Positions 45,205 through 55,634 of a DNA stretch of 64,000 nucleotides are shown here, piece by piece (within the stretch, counting starts at the first letter, position 1; the number at the start of each line of letters is the position of its first letter). The notes beneath the pieces are model-generated. The model searched no databases. It was not told the DNA's origin and saw only the letters and a list, made by a program, of their open reading frames with translations. This DNA comes from an uncultured Shewanella sp. (GTDB taxonomy: Bacteria; Pseudomonadota; Gammaproteobacteria; Enterobacterales; Shewanellaceae): positions 62,001 to 126,000 of the forward strand of contig NZ_CANMWS010000003.1 in NCBI RefSeq assembly GCF_947501665.1, written 5' to 3'. The position numbers were made by a program, and so were the translations under genes.

Positions 45205-47784
45205 TTAATTCGCCACAATATTGAGTAGTTTTCCTGGGATAAAAATCACTTTACGGATTGTTTTCCCGTCGGTGTGTTTAATCACACCTTCTGCGTCCAT
45301 TGCTAAGGCTTCAACAGCATCTTTGTTTGCATCAGCGGCAACGGTGATTTTTGCACGTAATTTACCATTAACTTGAACAATGATGAGCTTACTGTCTTCG
45401 ACTAACGCTGTTTCGTCAACTTCAGGCCATAATACATTTTCAATGTCGTCATTATGCCCGAGTTCATGCCATAAGTTAAATGTAACATGAGGAATGATAG
45501 GGTAAAGTAAACGAACCAGTGCCGAAAGGGCTTCGGTCATTAAAGCCCTATCTTGCTCTGTGGTTTGCGGTGCTTTCTGCAGGTGATTCATCAATTCCAT
45601 GACAGCGGCAATAGCAGTATTAAACATTTGACGACGGCCTAAGTCGTCACCGACTTTGCTAATCGTTTTATGAAGTTCACGGCGAAGTGCTTTTTGTTCG
45701 GTATTGAGGCTTGTGACATCCAGTGGGACGGTGGGTCCTTGACTGATATGATCGTGAGCGAGTTTCCATAAACGTTTAATAAATCGATGTGCGCCTTCTA
45801 CACCAGATTCTTGCCACTCTAATGTCAGTTCTGGAGGTGAAGCAAACATCATAAATAAACGCACTGTATCTGCGCCGTACTTCTCAACCATGGCCTGAGG
45901 ATCGATACCATTATTTTTTGATTTCGACATCTTGCTCATGCCAGTGTAGACAAGCTCATGGCCTTCACTGTCGGTAGCTTTGACAATACGTCCTTTATCA
46001 TCAGTTTCTGTTGTTACATCTGTTGGGGCAACCCAAATACGTGCACCTTTTTCATTGGTGTAGTAAAACGCATCGGCCAATACCATACCTTGGGTTAGTA
46101 AGCGTTTGGCAGGTTCGCTTGAGTCAACCAGTCCAATATCTCGAAGTAACTTATGGAAAAAACGGAAGTAAAGTAAATGCATGCAAGCATGTTCAATCCC
46201 GCCGATATATTGATCTACGGGTAGCCAATAGTTGGCTTTTGCAGGATCTAACATGGCATCAGCATCAGGACTACAATAACGTGCATAGTACCAAGATGAC
46301 TCCATGAAGGTATCGAAAGTATCCGTTTCACGCAGTGCATCTTGACCGTTAACTTGCGTTTTAGCCCATTCTTTATCTGCCTTGATTGGGCTTTGAATGC
46401 CATCCATAACGACATCTTCAGGTAATATTACAGGTAGCTGCTCTTCGGGTGTGGGCACGACGCTGCCATCGGCGAGTGTGACCATTGGGATGGGAGCGCC
46501 CCAATAACGTTGACGAGACACGCCCCAATCACGCAAGCGGAAGTTGACTTGACGTTTTCCTTTGCCTTCTTTCACTAGTTTGGCATCGATAGCATCAAAA
46601 GCAGCTTGAAAATCCAAGCCATCAAATTCCCCAGAGTTAAACAAAGTGCCCTTGTCAGTAAAAGCCGCCTCGCTCAGATCGAGCTCACCCTCATTTGGCT
46701 TGATAACACCTTTGATAGTGATGCCATATTTATGGGCAAATTCATAATCACGTTGGTCGTGAGCAGGAACCGACATGACTGCGCCAGTACCATAATTCAT
46801 TAAGACAAAATTACCCACCCAGATTGGCACCGCTTCACCCGTTAATGGATGAATCGCATTTAGACCGGTTGCGACGCCTTTTTTCTCCATGACGGCCATT
46901 TCAGCTTCAGTGGTGCCTGCATTTTTGCATTCTTCAATAAAAGCGGTGAGTTCAGCATTGTTTTTGGCGGCTTGCAACGCAAGGGGGTGAGCGGCTGCAA
47001 TGGCGACATAGGTGACACCCATTACGGTATCGGGACGAGTTGTATAAATATCAAAACTACTGTCTTGATTTTCAACTTGGAAGGTCATTTCAATACCTTC
47101 ACTGCGGCCAATCCAATTACGTTGCATGGCTTTAACTTGTTCAGGCCAGCCTTCAAGTTTATCGATATCGCTTAATAACTCATCCGCATATTCAGTAATT
47201 TTGATAAACCACTGAGGAATTTCTTTTTGTTCCACTTCTGTGTCGCAACGCCAGCAGCAGCCATCAATGACCTGTTCATTGGCCAAAACGGTTTCATCAT
47301 TAGGACACCAATTGACCGAAGCCGTTTTTTTGTAGACTAGGCCTTTATCGTATAGTTTGGTAAAAAACCATTGTTCCCAACGATAGTATTCAGGAGTACA
47401 GGTGGCTATTTCTCTGCTCCAGTCATAGCCAAAACCCAGCATTTTAAGCTGGTTTTTCATGTAGTCGATATTTTCATAGGTCCATGGCGCAGGTGCTGAA
47501 CTGTTTTTTATTGCCGCATTTTCAGCAGGAAGACCAAAGGAATCCCAGCCAATAGGCTGAAGGACATTTTTACCTTGTAGTTTTTGGTAACGGGCAACAA
47601 CATCGCCTATTGTGTAGTTACGTACATGGCCCATATGCAGGCGACCAGAAGGGTAAGGGAACATTGAAAGACAATAAAACTTTTCTTTGCTTTCGTCTTC
47701 TGTCACTTCAAATGTTTTGGTGTTTTTCCAGTGCTCTTGCACTTTTTCTTCAACTGTTGAAGGATTATATTGCTCTTGCATCAA
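45205..47784 (-). CDS. leuS: Leucyl-tRNA synthetase
   Basis: A class I synthetase of 859 aa. The HIGH-type motif is in [15 protein letters not shown] (about 44-58). The CP1 editing domain has [17 protein letters not shown]. The KMSKS motif is in [13 protein letters not shown]. The C-terminal LeuS domain ends [14 protein letters not shown]...[14 protein letters not shown]. The zinc-knuckle region has [13 protein letters not shown] and CCWRCDT. A second Met one residue in could be the start. It leads the leuS-lptE-holA-nadD operon and is divergent from the zinc-ribbon gene. Confidence 0.97.
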   Translation of the reverse strand: MMQEQYNPSTVEEKVQEHWKNTKTFEVTEDESKEKFYCLSMFPYPSGRLHMGHVRNYTIGDVVARYQKLQGKNVLQPIGWDSFGLPAENAAIKNSSAPAPWTYENIDYMKNQLKMLGFGYDWSREIATCTPEYYRWEQWFFTKLYDKGLVYKKTASVNWCPNDETVLANEQVIDGCCWRCDTEVEQKEIPQWFIKITEYADELLSDIDKLEGWPEQVKAMQRNWIGRSEGIEMTFQVENQDSSFDIYTTRPDTVMGVTYVAIAAAHPLALQAAKNNAELTAFIEECKNAGTTEAEMAVMEKKGVATGLNAIHPLTGEAVPIWVGNFVLMNYGTGAVMSVPAHDQRDYEFAHKYGITIKGVIKPNEGELDLSEAAFTDKGTLFNSGEFDGLDFQAAFDAIDAKLVKEGKGKRQVNFRLRDWGVSRQRYWGAPIPMVTLADGSVVPTPEEQLPVILPEDVVMDGIQSPIKADKEWAKTQVNGQDALRETDTFDTFMESSWYYARYCSPDADAMLDPAKANYWLPVDQYIGGIEHACMHLLYFRFFHKLLRDIGLVDSSEPAKRLLTQGMVLADAFYYTNEKGARIWVAPTDVTTETDDKGRIVKATDSEGHELVYTGMSKMSKSKNNGIDPQAMVEKYGADTVRLFMMFASPPELTLEWQESGVEGAHRFIKRLWKLAHDHISQGPTVPLDVTSLNTEQKALRRELHKTISKVGDDLGRRQMFNTAIAAVMELMNHLQKAPQTTEQDRALMTEALSALVRLLYPIIPHVTFNLWHELGHNDDIENVLWPEVDETALVEDSKLIIVQVNGKLRAKITVAADANKDAVEALAMDAEGVIKHTDGKTIRKVIFIPGKLLNIVAN

Positions 47785-47904
47785 TCATTTTCCGGCCATG
47801 CCGCCTATTATTGGAACTAGCGCTGTTTTTTGCGCGGGTAAAATATGGGCATAGAATAAACCAGAAGTGCATTATTAAAAAGGATCATGTGAGGAGTATT
47901 TATT

Positions 47905-48405
47905 ATGAGTGAGCGAAGCCAGGCCTTATTAAAGCTATATGCTGAATTATTTGAACATGTAAAAAAGGAACATGAACATGATAACAGTATGACTATAAAG
48001 AAGTTATATAAAGAAGTATCTCAGTGTAAAGAATATTTGGCGCTAAAAGCACAAATTAAAGAAGATGAGCTCGCTTTAGTCGAACAATTTTTAAAAAGAG
48101 ACATTGCAAGCTTTTTACAAGAGAAGAATGCTGCAGATTTGAGTCATAGCCCTTTTATTATTGCAGCTAAAAATACATTTTGGCATTGGCTAAGTGAAAT
48201 CACGGATAGAAGCCAACTTGAATGGACCGAGATGACACAAGACTTTAAACATCAAGGAGTCTATAACAGTGGTGAAATTATTGCGCAAGGTTGTTTAGCG
48301 TGCACGGCTTGCGGTCATAAAATGTATATTGAATTTCCAGATCTCATTCCAGATTGTCCAGAGTGCGATAATGATGAATTTTATCGCGAAGCATTGACGC
48401 CATAA
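47905..48405 (+). CDS. DUF1451 (YbeL-like) zinc-ribbon protein
   Basis: A 166-aa protein. An alpha-helical, charged N-terminal part (about 1-115) is followed by a C-terminal zinc ribbon with CTACGHKM and CPECDNDEF (about 130-158). E. coli ybeL also lies beside leuS, supporting orthology. Function unknown. Expressed divergently from leuS. Confidence 0.9.
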   Translation: MSERSQALLKLYAELFEHVKKEHEHDNSMTIKKLYKEVSQCKEYLALKAQIKEDELALVEQFLKRDIASFLQEKNAADLSHSPFIIAAKNTFWHWLSEITDRSQLEWTEMTQDFKHQGVYNSGEIIAQGCLACTACGHKMYIEFPDLIPDCPECDNDEFYREALTP

Positions 48406-48529
48406 TGGATGTTGAATGAATCAAAAATGGGTGACTTAACGATAAATGCTTTTAACCATGTCATGATCCTCCCTTGATATAAGGATTGAGTTTAAGGATG
48501 GTAAGGGGGAATAAATAAAAGGAATTAGT

Positions 48530-49798
48530 ATGAATAAATATTGCTATCTTCTTTTGGCAATTTGTTACTTTACTTGCCAAGCAGAGGAAACAATACAAGT
48601 TAACAATACCGATGAGATTGTGGGGGCAAAAGGCACTATGGCCAATACGGTCAGTCAGAAAAATTTTGTGATCCCTTATCCTTATTATAGTCAAGTCACA
48701 GCAGCAACTGCTGGTGTTGTGTTAGCAAGTCAAGGTGTATTTCAGCCTCAAATAACGGCTTTCGCAAACTTTATTTACTCAACGAATGACTCAAAAATAG
48801 CTTATTTTCAAATTGAAGATGTACAAATTTATAAGCGATTCTTCTTAGAAGCTAAAATATTAGCCGGTCATTGGGGGAGTGTTGATTATTATACTGACCG
48901 GACTAATGATTCTAATGAAAATGATTATATTGAAATCAGTGCAGATGACCAATGGTATCGATTGAATCTAGATTACTTATTGCCAATAGGTAATGGCAAA
49001 AAGCAAATTATTGATCGTTATGAAATTGATGGAGCCATTTTAGTGCCTGATACCGCCAGTGGAGGGGAGTCGTGGAACCCGCTTATTTCAGGTCGAAGTT
49101 ATTTACAACTTAGGCCGTTTTATCGCAAAGAAGACTTGAAGGGGGTGGGGCAATTTGCCACTTCAGGTGTTGGAGTCGGATTTTATATAGATAATCGTGA
49201 TTGGCCAATTAATCCTAGTCGAGGATATACCTTACAAGCAGAATTTAAACATGATTGGGGTAATTTAAGTGATTCTGTTGAATGGTCGGCAATTGAAGCA
49301 TCTTTTTCTAAATATATCAATTTAGGAACAAGTGACTTTTTTTTACAGCAAGTCTTGGCCTTTGATGTGTGGACATTGGATATTCCTACATGGGATGACA
49401 CGACAGTGGTTGGTGGTCAAACAGTGTTCAAGCGTCCACCGCCTTTTTCAGGATTGAGCTTAGGTGGCTGGGATCGCTTTAGAGGTTACAATGCTAATCG
49501 GTTTGAAGACAAAGCGGCCATTGATTATCAAGTGGAATATCGCATGATCCCAGAGTGGAATCCTTTTCCTCATATTCCATTGATTAAAAGATTGAAAATT
49601 CCTTTTTGGCAATGGGCAGTATTTGCTGAATTAGGCCGAGTGGCTCCTGAATGGCAAATTGACACATTACACTCCCATATGCGTTGGAATGCAGGGGTGG
49701 GGATGCGAGCATTTGTCAATGGCATGCTGGTGAGAATGGACTTGGCTGCGTCAAAAGAAGGTGGGCAGGTACAGATGATAGTCGATCAACCTTTTTGA
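48530..49798 (+). CDS. Omp85/BamA-TamA-type outer-membrane barrel without POTRA domains
   Basis: A 422-aa outer-membrane protein with a signal peptide (about 1-18, cleavage near CQA-EE). The rest is predicted as a barrel of alternating strands that ends in Phe (MIVDQPF), the BAM recognition signal. Omp85 features are VGFYIDNRDWPINPSRGYTL (about 223-242) and LGGWDRFRGYNANRF (about 320-334), the L-R-G-F/Y lid-lock motif. About 60 residues precede the barrel, too few for a POTRA domain, so this is a stand-alone Bac_surface_Ag protein. The role is unknown; short Omp85 proteins occur in lipid or lipase-related loci. It converges with lnt. Confidence 0.82.
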   Translation: MNKYCYLLLAICYFTCQAEETIQVNNTDEIVGAKGTMANTVSQKNFVIPYPYYSQVTAATAGVVLASQGVFQPQITAFANFIYSTNDSKIAYFQIEDVQIYKRFFLEAKILAGHWGSVDYYTDRTNDSNENDYIEISADDQWYRLNLDYLLPIGNGKKQIIDRYEIDGAILVPDTASGGESWNPLISGRSYLQLRPFYRKEDLKGVGQFATSGVGVGFYIDNRDWPINPSRGYTLQAEFKHDWGNLSDSVEWSAIEASFSKYINLGTSDFFLQQVLAFDVWTLDIPTWDDTTVVGGQTVFKRPPPFSGLSLGGWDRFRGYNANRFEDKAAIDYQVEYRMIPEWNPFPHIPLIKRLKIPFWQWAVFAELGRVAPEWQIDTLHSHMRWNAGVGMRAFVNGMLVRMDLAASKEGGQVQMIVDQPF

Positions 49799-49806
49799 AG
49801 AACAAT

Positions 49807-49841
49807 AAGATGCCGCGGGATCTTGTTCGTTGCGGCATCTT
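49807..49841. terminator. Bidirectional terminator between the barrel gene and lnt
   Basis: AAGATGCCGC (49807-49816) and GCGGCATCTT (49832-49841) form a perfect 10-bp GC-rich stem, placed between convergent stop codons. Confidence 0.8.
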
Positions 49842-49853
49842 TCATGTTGAGTT

Positions 49854-51485
49854 TTATTTTTGCTTGAAACGAATGCTCAAGGCAATCATAAAAAACATTC
49901 CGCTTAACAGTAGTATTGGCCACTCCCCCCAGTGAGCAAAAGGGGTCATACCGGTTAATAAAGGTACCTTAGCGGTTAATACACCCGTTTCAAATTGGGG
50001 TAATTTTTTGGTAATAACGCCTTTTTCATTCACGATAGCTGTCACGCCAGTATTGGTTGCTCTTAATAAAGGGCGGCCTAACTCTACTGCTCGCATTTGA
50101 GCGATTTCCATGTGCTGTAACGGGCCATTGGAGCGGCCAAACCACGCATCATTAGAGATAGTGAGTAATAAGTTAGTATCGTTACTAAAATTGGCTCTGA
50201 CTTGTTCTGGGAAGGCTATTTCATAACAGATCGCAGGTAAAATATGATAACCCAATGCAGTGAGGTTAGGTTGTTGATAGGCACCTCGTGCAAAAGAAGA
50301 CATGGGTAAGTTGAAGAAGGGCGCTAAGGGCCTTAAAAGGGCCTCAAAAGGCACAAATTCACCGATAGGAAGTAAATGATGTTTTTTGTATTCATTGACA
50401 CCATTGCCTTGGTAATCGGCTTGCATTTGTGTTTTTTTGTTATGATTTCCAAGCACGATGAGTGAATTATAAAAATCATCGCCTTGCTGACTAATAATAC
50501 CTGTGAGTATGGCGCTATTATTTAAATTCGCGACACGGTTGGCATTACTGAGAAAATCTTCGACCAAATATTCAGGCGCTGGAATGGCCGCTTCAGGCCA
50601 GATAATTAAATCTGCGTCAGTGTGTGCTTGTTTATTCTGTGGGTTTGATAAGGATTGTGACTCTTGATTTGATGGGTTATCGTCATGCTTAAAAGCATTA
50701 TCAACAGGGGCAAATTCAGGTCGAGTGAGATCCATATATTTTAGCATGGTTGGCCAGAGTGCCTCAGGTTGCCATTTCATGCTTTGTGGAATATTACCTT
50801 GTACTAAGACGACATTAACCGTTTTATGTATGGGAGTAATTGCACTGGTATTAATGGCAACTAAGGTGCACACCGTTATGACAGGTATTAAAATGGCGAG
50901 GCTTTTCCAACGTTTTTGGATGCATAATGCCAGTGCGCCACAAAGTAACGCAATGATAAAACTGAGGCCTAAGGCCCCAATCACACTGGCGAGCATTTTG
51001 AGTGGGCCTTGGGTTTGACTGTATCCCGCCCACAGCCAAGGAAACCCCGTTAGCACCCAACCTCTTGCCCATTCGGTCAATGTCCACAGCGCGGGAAATA
51101 AGATGAGATTGCGTAATATCCCCGTATTAGGAGCTATTTTCTGTAATAAATAGCCTGTTAAGCCTGCATAAAGTCCTAAATAAAGCGCCAATAAGGCCAT
51201 TAAGCCTAATGAGGCTATAATGGGCAAGCCTCCGAAATGATCCATGCTGACATGAACCCAGCTGATCCCGACAGAAAAACAACCAAAACCAAAACTGAGC
51301 CAGTATGTAAAAGCCGTTTTTGCTGATAAATGTTGACTTTGATGCAATACAAAGGTGAGGGCAATGAAATAAACAGGCCATAAAAAATAGGGGGCAAATG
51401 CTAGAGCGGTTATCCCGCCAGCTAGATAGGCTAATACTAGCCTTCCAATAGGATGATGGGCTAACGCCCGAAATGTATTCAGCAT
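49854..51485 (-). CDS. lnt: Apolipoprotein N-acyltransferase
   Basis: Adds the third acyl chain to outer-membrane lipoproteins at the periplasmic face of the inner membrane, 543 aa. About six N-terminal TM helices are followed by a nitrilase domain: Glu in IWPEAAIPAPE, Lys near HLLPIGEFVPFEALL, and nucleophilic Cys in LPAICYEIAFPE. A last TM helix ends the protein. A hydrophilic Asn/Ser/Gln-rich insertion (about residues 263-290) precedes the first catalytic motif and makes the protein slightly longer than usual. lnt is followed on the same strand order by corC, ybeY, phoH, as in E. coli. Confidence 0.94.
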   Translation of the reverse strand: MLNTFRALAHHPIGRLVLAYLAGGITALAFAPYFLWPVYFIALTFVLHQSQHLSAKTAFTYWLSFGFGCFSVGISWVHVSMDHFGGLPIIASLGLMALLALYLGLYAGLTGYLLQKIAPNTGILRNLILFPALWTLTEWARGWVLTGFPWLWAGYSQTQGPLKMLASVIGALGLSFIIALLCGALALCIQKRWKSLAILIPVITVCTLVAINTSAITPIHKTVNVVLVQGNIPQSMKWQPEALWPTMLKYMDLTRPEFAPVDNAFKHDDNPSNQESQSLSNPQNKQAHTDADLIIWPEAAIPAPEYLVEDFLSNANRVANLNNSAILTGIISQQGDDFYNSLIVLGNHNKKTQMQADYQGNGVNEYKKHHLLPIGEFVPFEALLRPLAPFFNLPMSSFARGAYQQPNLTALGYHILPAICYEIAFPEQVRANFSNDTNLLLTISNDAWFGRSNGPLQHMEIAQMRAVELGRPLLRATNTGVTAIVNEKGVITKKLPQFETGVLTAKVPLLTGMTPFAHWGEWPILLLSGMFFMIALSIRFKQK

Positions 51486-51523
51486 GCTAGCCTCATAGTG
51501 ATGCTCAATTGAAGTGAGAAGCC

Positions 51524-52399
51524 TTAAGTGACTTTTTCTTCAATATTGGATGTAGGAAGTTTGACGCTTAGTTGAATCAGTCTGCGCGTATCGGCGCTGA
51601 CGACTTTAAATTCAATACCGTCTATGGTAATTTTTTCATCTCTTGCTGGTAAGTGTCCAAACGCATGAGACACTAAGCCGCCAACAGTATCAAATTCTTC
51701 GTCACTAAAGCGGGTGTTAAACTTGTCATTAAAGTCATCGATGGGAGTCAGCGCTTTAATCATGTAAACATGTTTAGCCACTTGGCGAATTTCGGTTTCT
51801 TCGGCGGATTCATGTACAAATTCATCTTCGATTTCACCAACAATTTCTTCTAAAATATCTTCAATGGTGATAAGTCCTGATACACCACCATATTCATCGA
51901 CCACTATGGCCATATGATATCGCTGAGAGCGGAATTCTTTGAGTAATACATCTACCCGTTTACTTTCTGGTACCACAACGGCTGGACGGATAACTTGGGT
52001 TAAGGTAAACGGCGCTTCGTTATTTTTAAACCCATATTTGAGTAAGTCTTTTGCCAGTAAAATACCTTCAATATGATCTTTGTCATCATTCACGACAGGA
52101 AAGCGTGAGTGAGCGGAGCTTATCACAGTGGATAATAGCTCTTCGACAGTATTATCGATATTGAGGCTAACGATTTGTGCGCGAGGGATCATGATGTCTC
52201 TGACACGAAGATCTGAGACTTCCAATACGCCTTCAATCATTTCTCGAGTGTCTTCAGTGATGACTTCACGTTGCTCAGCATCGTTAATCACATCGACTAA
52301 TTCTTCACGATTTTGTGGTTCGCCCTGGAATAATTGACTAACTTTATCAAGCCAGCCTTTCCTTGGGGCGTTTGTACTCGGGGGGATATCATCACTCAT
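51524..52399 (-). CDS. corC: CorC/YbeX CBS-domain protein
   Basis: A 291-aa cytosolic protein counted from the ATG at 52399 (MSDDIPPS); the frame reaches 52417. Two CBS domains (about 65-185) begin at VRDIMIPRAQIVSLN and end with VVDEYGGVSGLITIEDILEE. A C-terminal CorC_HlyC domain (about 205-285) has DEEFDTVGGLVSHAFGHLP. Linked to Mg/Co efflux and, in E. coli, to ribosome and RNA homeostasis with its neighbours. Located between ybeY and lnt as expected. Confidence 0.93.
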   Translation of the reverse strand: MSDDIPPSTNAPRKGWLDKVSQLFQGEPQNREELVDVINDAEQREVITEDTREMIEGVLEVSDLRVRDIMIPRAQIVSLNIDNTVEELLSTVISSAHSRFPVVNDDKDHIEGILLAKDLLKYGFKNNEAPFTLTQVIRPAVVVPESKRVDVLLKEFRSQRYHMAIVVDEYGGVSGLITIEDILEEIVGEIEDEFVHESAEETEIRQVAKHVYMIKALTPIDDFNDKFNTRFSDEEFDTVGGLVSHAFGHLPARDEKITIDGIEFKVVSADTRRLIQLSVKLPTSNIEEKVT

Positions 52400-52426
52400 A
52401 GTATTTCTCTGACTCATGTGAGTCTG

Positions 52427-52891
52427 TTACTGCTCCTGATAGGGGGGTTCAAAGCCAAGTTGGGTAATAATTTGAGTCTCGATTGACTCCATTTCCTCAG
52501 CCTCATTATTATCAATATGGTCATACCCTAGCAGATGAAGAGTGCCATGTACAACCATGTGAGCCCAATGTGCTTGCAAAGTCTTATTTTGCGCTTGAGC
52601 TTCTTTTGAGACCACCGGGGCGCAAATAATTAAATCGCCTAATAACGGCAGTTCAATTTCAGCAGGGGCTTCAAAAGGAAAAGAAAGCACATTTGTGGGT
52701 TTATCTTTTCCTCGATAATCACTGTTAAGCTGTTGGCTCTCTTCGTTATCAACGATGCGTATGGTGATTTCTGCTTCATTCATACGCCCTTTAAGAACAG
52801 TGCTGACCCATAAGCTTAAATCCGTTTCACTGGGCAAACTGGCCGTCTCATCAATGGCTATCTGTCTGTCGAGAATAAGATCAAGACTCAT
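52427..52891 (-). CDS. ybeY: Endoribonuclease YbeY
   Basis: A single-strand-specific metallo-RNase needed for 16S rRNA 3' maturation and ribosome quality control, 154 aa. It starts at the ATG at 52891, which overlaps the end of phoH by 11 nt; a longer frame to 52936 sits mostly inside phoH. The zinc motif is [11 protein letters not shown] (His-x3-His-x5-His). The [14 protein letters not shown] and LGDLIICAP motifs are present. It is co-transcribed with phoH and corC. Confidence 0.94.
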   Translation of the reverse strand: MSLDLILDRQIAIDETASLPSETDLSLWVSTVLKGRMNEAEITIRIVDNEESQQLNSDYRGKDKPTNVLSFPFEAPAEIELPLLGDLIICAPVVSKEAQAQNKTLQAHWAHMVVHGTLHLLGYDHIDNNEAEEMESIETQIITQLGFEPPYQEQ

Positions 52892-53924
52892 TTTGTTTGA
52901 CTTCCTGTAATTGATGCTGACGGTCTTTGCTGCCACGGGGATGTTGGCATTTTAATTCATGTTCTTCATAAGCTTCAACAATGCGGGCAACGACAGGATG
53001 CCTGACGACATCTTTTGCCTGAAAGAAGTTGAAACTGACTTCTTCCACTTGGCTTAATACTTCAATTGCATGCCGCAAACCTGATTTTTGGTGCTTGGGT
53101 AAATCAATTTGGGTAATATCGCCTGTGATCACCGCTTTTGAATTAAAGCCAATGCGGGTAAGGAACATCTTCATTTGCTCGACAGAAGTATTCTGGCTTT
53201 CATCTAAAATAATAAAGGCATCATTGAGGGTTCGGCCACGCATGTATGCTAATGGCGCCACTTCAATGACATTACGCTCAATTAAGCGCTCCACTTTTTC
53301 AAAGCCAAGCATTTCAAATAATGCATCATATAAAGGGCGAAGATAAGGATCGACTTTCTGACTTAGATCGCCAGGCAAAAATCCCAGCTTTTCTCCTGCT
53401 TCTACAGCAGGTCGTGTCAATAGAATACGTCTGACTTCTTGTCGCTCTAATGCATCCACAGCTGCAGCAACCGCAAGGTAGGTTTTGCCTGTACCAGCAG
53501 GACCGATCCCAAAGGTAATATCATGGCTATTAATATGGGATACATAGTCACTTTGGTTGGGATTTCTTGGTTTAATAACACCTCGTTTTGTTTTGATATA
53601 GAGAGACTTATCATCACTTGGTGCTTCAAACTCTAATGCAACAGCTTCTTGAATAGCAATATGAACTTTATCAGGTTCAAGATCTGGTGTACTGCCTTTA
53701 ACCGTTTGGGTCTCAATATATAGCGCTTTAAGCAGATTGTTAGCCGTTAAACAGTTTTTGGGTAAGCCCACGATTTGAAAATGGTTATCGCGATAGTTGA
53801 TTTCAACACCGATTCGGCGTTCTAATTGCTTGATATTGTCATCAAAAGGGCCACAAAGAGAGGCGAGTCGACGTGTTTCAGCAGGTTCAAGATACAGGTT
53901 GAGCGTAGTTAACTTATTTGACAA
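52881..53924 (-). CDS. phoH: PhoH-like ATPase (YbeZ)
   Basis: A P-loop ATPase of 347 aa. Walker A is [15 protein letters not shown], and the PhoH-specific loop [19 protein letters not shown] follows. Walker B is [10 protein letters not shown], and [14 protein letters not shown] is a further motif. The N-terminal KH-like region about 1-120 probably binds RNA. In E. coli YbeZ works with YbeY in ribosome maturation. Overlap with ybeY suggests coupled translation. Confidence 0.94.
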   Translation of the reverse strand: MSNKLTTLNLYLEPAETRRLASLCGPFDDNIKQLERRIGVEINYRDNHFQIVGLPKNCLTANNLLKALYIETQTVKGSTPDLEPDKVHIAIQEAVALEFEAPSDDKSLYIKTKRGVIKPRNPNQSDYVSHINSHDITFGIGPAGTGKTYLAVAAAVDALERQEVRRILLTRPAVEAGEKLGFLPGDLSQKVDPYLRPLYDALFEMLGFEKVERLIERNVIEVAPLAYMRGRTLNDAFIILDESQNTSVEQMKMFLTRIGFNSKAVITGDITQIDLPKHQKSGLRHAIEVLSQVEEVSFNFFQAKDVVRHPVVARIVEAYEEHELKCQHPRGSKDRQHQLQEVKQNES

Positions 53925-54017
53925 AAATCACTCCAAATACTGATTGTCATTCTATTAGTTTACGAGTCTATGGACAGAAATGCTAACCTTATTTTCCGCT
54001 CCATTAAAGCAAAAATA

Positions 54018-54043
54018 AAAGGCAGCATTACTATGCTGCCTTT
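54018..54043 (-). terminator. Intrinsic terminator of miaB
   Basis: AAAGGCAGCAT (54018-54028) and ATGCTGCCTTT (54033-54043) give a perfect 11-bp stem with a 4-nt loop. On the minus strand it is followed by TTTTATTTTTGC. It lies 22 nt after the miaB stop and separates miaB from phoH. Confidence 0.9.
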
Positions 54044-54065
54044 CTTATTACTTAAGTGTGTGGAT

Positions 54066-55493
54066 TTATGATGGAATAAATTGTGTTACACCTAAATCGT
54101 CATCTTGTTTATGTTTGGCTAAGATGTCAGATGGGCGTAAATCACGACGTAAATCCATTTCATCTTCGCCACGAATGAAATTACCGCGCAAAGAGTTAGT
54201 GTAGACATCGACTATCTCTACATCAACAAAACTGCCAATATGTTTAGGTTGACCTTCAAAGTTAACCACACGATTATTTTCGGTGCGTCCTCTGAGTTCC
54301 ATTGGGTTTTTAATGGAAGGGCCTTCAACTAAAATACGTTGCACTGTTCCTAACATGTTACGGCTATAACGCATGGCTTGTTGAGTAATGCGGTCTTGTA
54401 AAATCGCTAAGCGCTCTTTTTTCTCTTCTAAACTGACGTCATCGGGTAAATCTGATGCAGGTGTGCCTGGGCGAGCACTATAGATAAAGCTAAAGCTGTG
54501 ATCAAAGCCTACGTCTTCAATGAGCTTCATGGTATCTGCAAAATCTTGTTTGGACTCACCCGGAAAACCAATAATAAAGTCTGAGCTAATTTGAATACCT
54601 GGACGAGCCTTATGTAAGCGGCGAATAATGGATTTATATTCAATTGCCATATGGCCGCGTTTCATTTGGGTTAAAATAAGATCGGAGCCTGATTGAACCG
54701 GTAAATGTAAGAAGCTCACTAATTCAGGCGTATCTTCATAAACATCAATGATATCTTGAGTGAATTCGATAGGATGGCTGGTGGTAAAGCGCAGTCTATC
54801 GATGCCATCAATGGCGGCGACGAAACGTAATAATTCAGCAAAAGTGCAAATGTCATCATCATGAGTGGCGCCGCGATACGCATTGACGTTTTGGCCTAAT
54901 AAATTGACTTCACGAACACCTTGTTCGGCCAATTGAGCAATTTCAAGAATAATATCATCTAATGGACGACTGACTTCTTCACCACGAGTGTAGGGAACGA
55001 CGCAGAAGGAGCAATATTTACTGCAACCCTCCATGATAGAGACAAAGGCGCTGGGGCCATCGGCTCTTGGTTCTGGTAGACGATCAAATTTTTCAATTTC
55101 AGGAAAACTGACATCAATGACGGCTTTTCCACCAGCTTGAATTTGATCGATCATTTCAGGCAAGCGATGAAGGGTTTGAGGTCCAAAAATAAGATCTACA
55201 CATTGGGCACGATCTTTAATGGCTTTACCTTCTTGAGAAGCCACGCAGCCACCGACGCCAATAATGAGATCAGGGTTTTTATCTTTTAATTTTTTCCAGC
55301 GGCCTAATTGATGAAATACTTTTTCTTGGGCTTTTTCACGGATAGAGCAAGTGTTCAATAATAGAACGTCTGCTTCTTCAGCTTCTTCTGTTAAGGTATA
55401 CCCTTGATATTCATCAAGTAAGTCAGCCATCTTTGATGAGTCATACTCATTCATTTGACAGCCCCAAGTTTTAATATGGAGTTTTTTACTCAT
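54066..55493 (-). CDS. miaB: tRNA-2-methylthio-N6-dimethylallyladenosine synthase
   Basis: A radical-SAM methylthiotransferase acting on i6A37 in tRNA, 475 aa. The N-terminal UPF0004 domain carries the auxiliary cluster cysteines ([22 protein letters not shown]). The radical-SAM CxxxCxxC motif is [16 protein letters not shown]. The C-terminal TRAM domain begins near RILVEGPS. Followed by its own terminator, so phoH has an independent promoter at 53925-54000. Confidence 0.96.
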   Translation of the reverse strand: MSKKLHIKTWGCQMNEYDSSKMADLLDEYQGYTLTEEAEEADVLLLNTCSIREKAQEKVFHQLGRWKKLKDKNPDLIIGVGGCVASQEGKAIKDRAQCVDLIFGPQTLHRLPEMIDQIQAGGKAVIDVSFPEIEKFDRLPEPRADGPSAFVSIMEGCSKYCSFCVVPYTRGEEVSRPLDDIILEIAQLAEQGVREVNLLGQNVNAYRGATHDDDICTFAELLRFVAAIDGIDRLRFTTSHPIEFTQDIIDVYEDTPELVSFLHLPVQSGSDLILTQMKRGHMAIEYKSIIRRLHKARPGIQISSDFIIGFPGESKQDFADTMKLIEDVGFDHSFSFIYSARPGTPASDLPDDVSLEEKKERLAILQDRITQQAMRYSRNMLGTVQRILVEGPSIKNPMELRGRTENNRVVNFEGQPKHIGSFVDVEIVDVYTNSLRGNFIRGEDEMDLRRDLRPSDILAKHKQDDDLGVTQFIPS

Positions 55494-55634
55494 CAGTCTG
55501 CATCACTCTTAAGAATACTGAAAAAAATAGCGGGATATTTTACCTTGCTGTTGAACTGATTACTAGCTTTACCATATAAGACGGAAGGGAAATATTGATT
55601 CATTTTTGAGTTTAATAAGGCATTAGGTTGGAAA

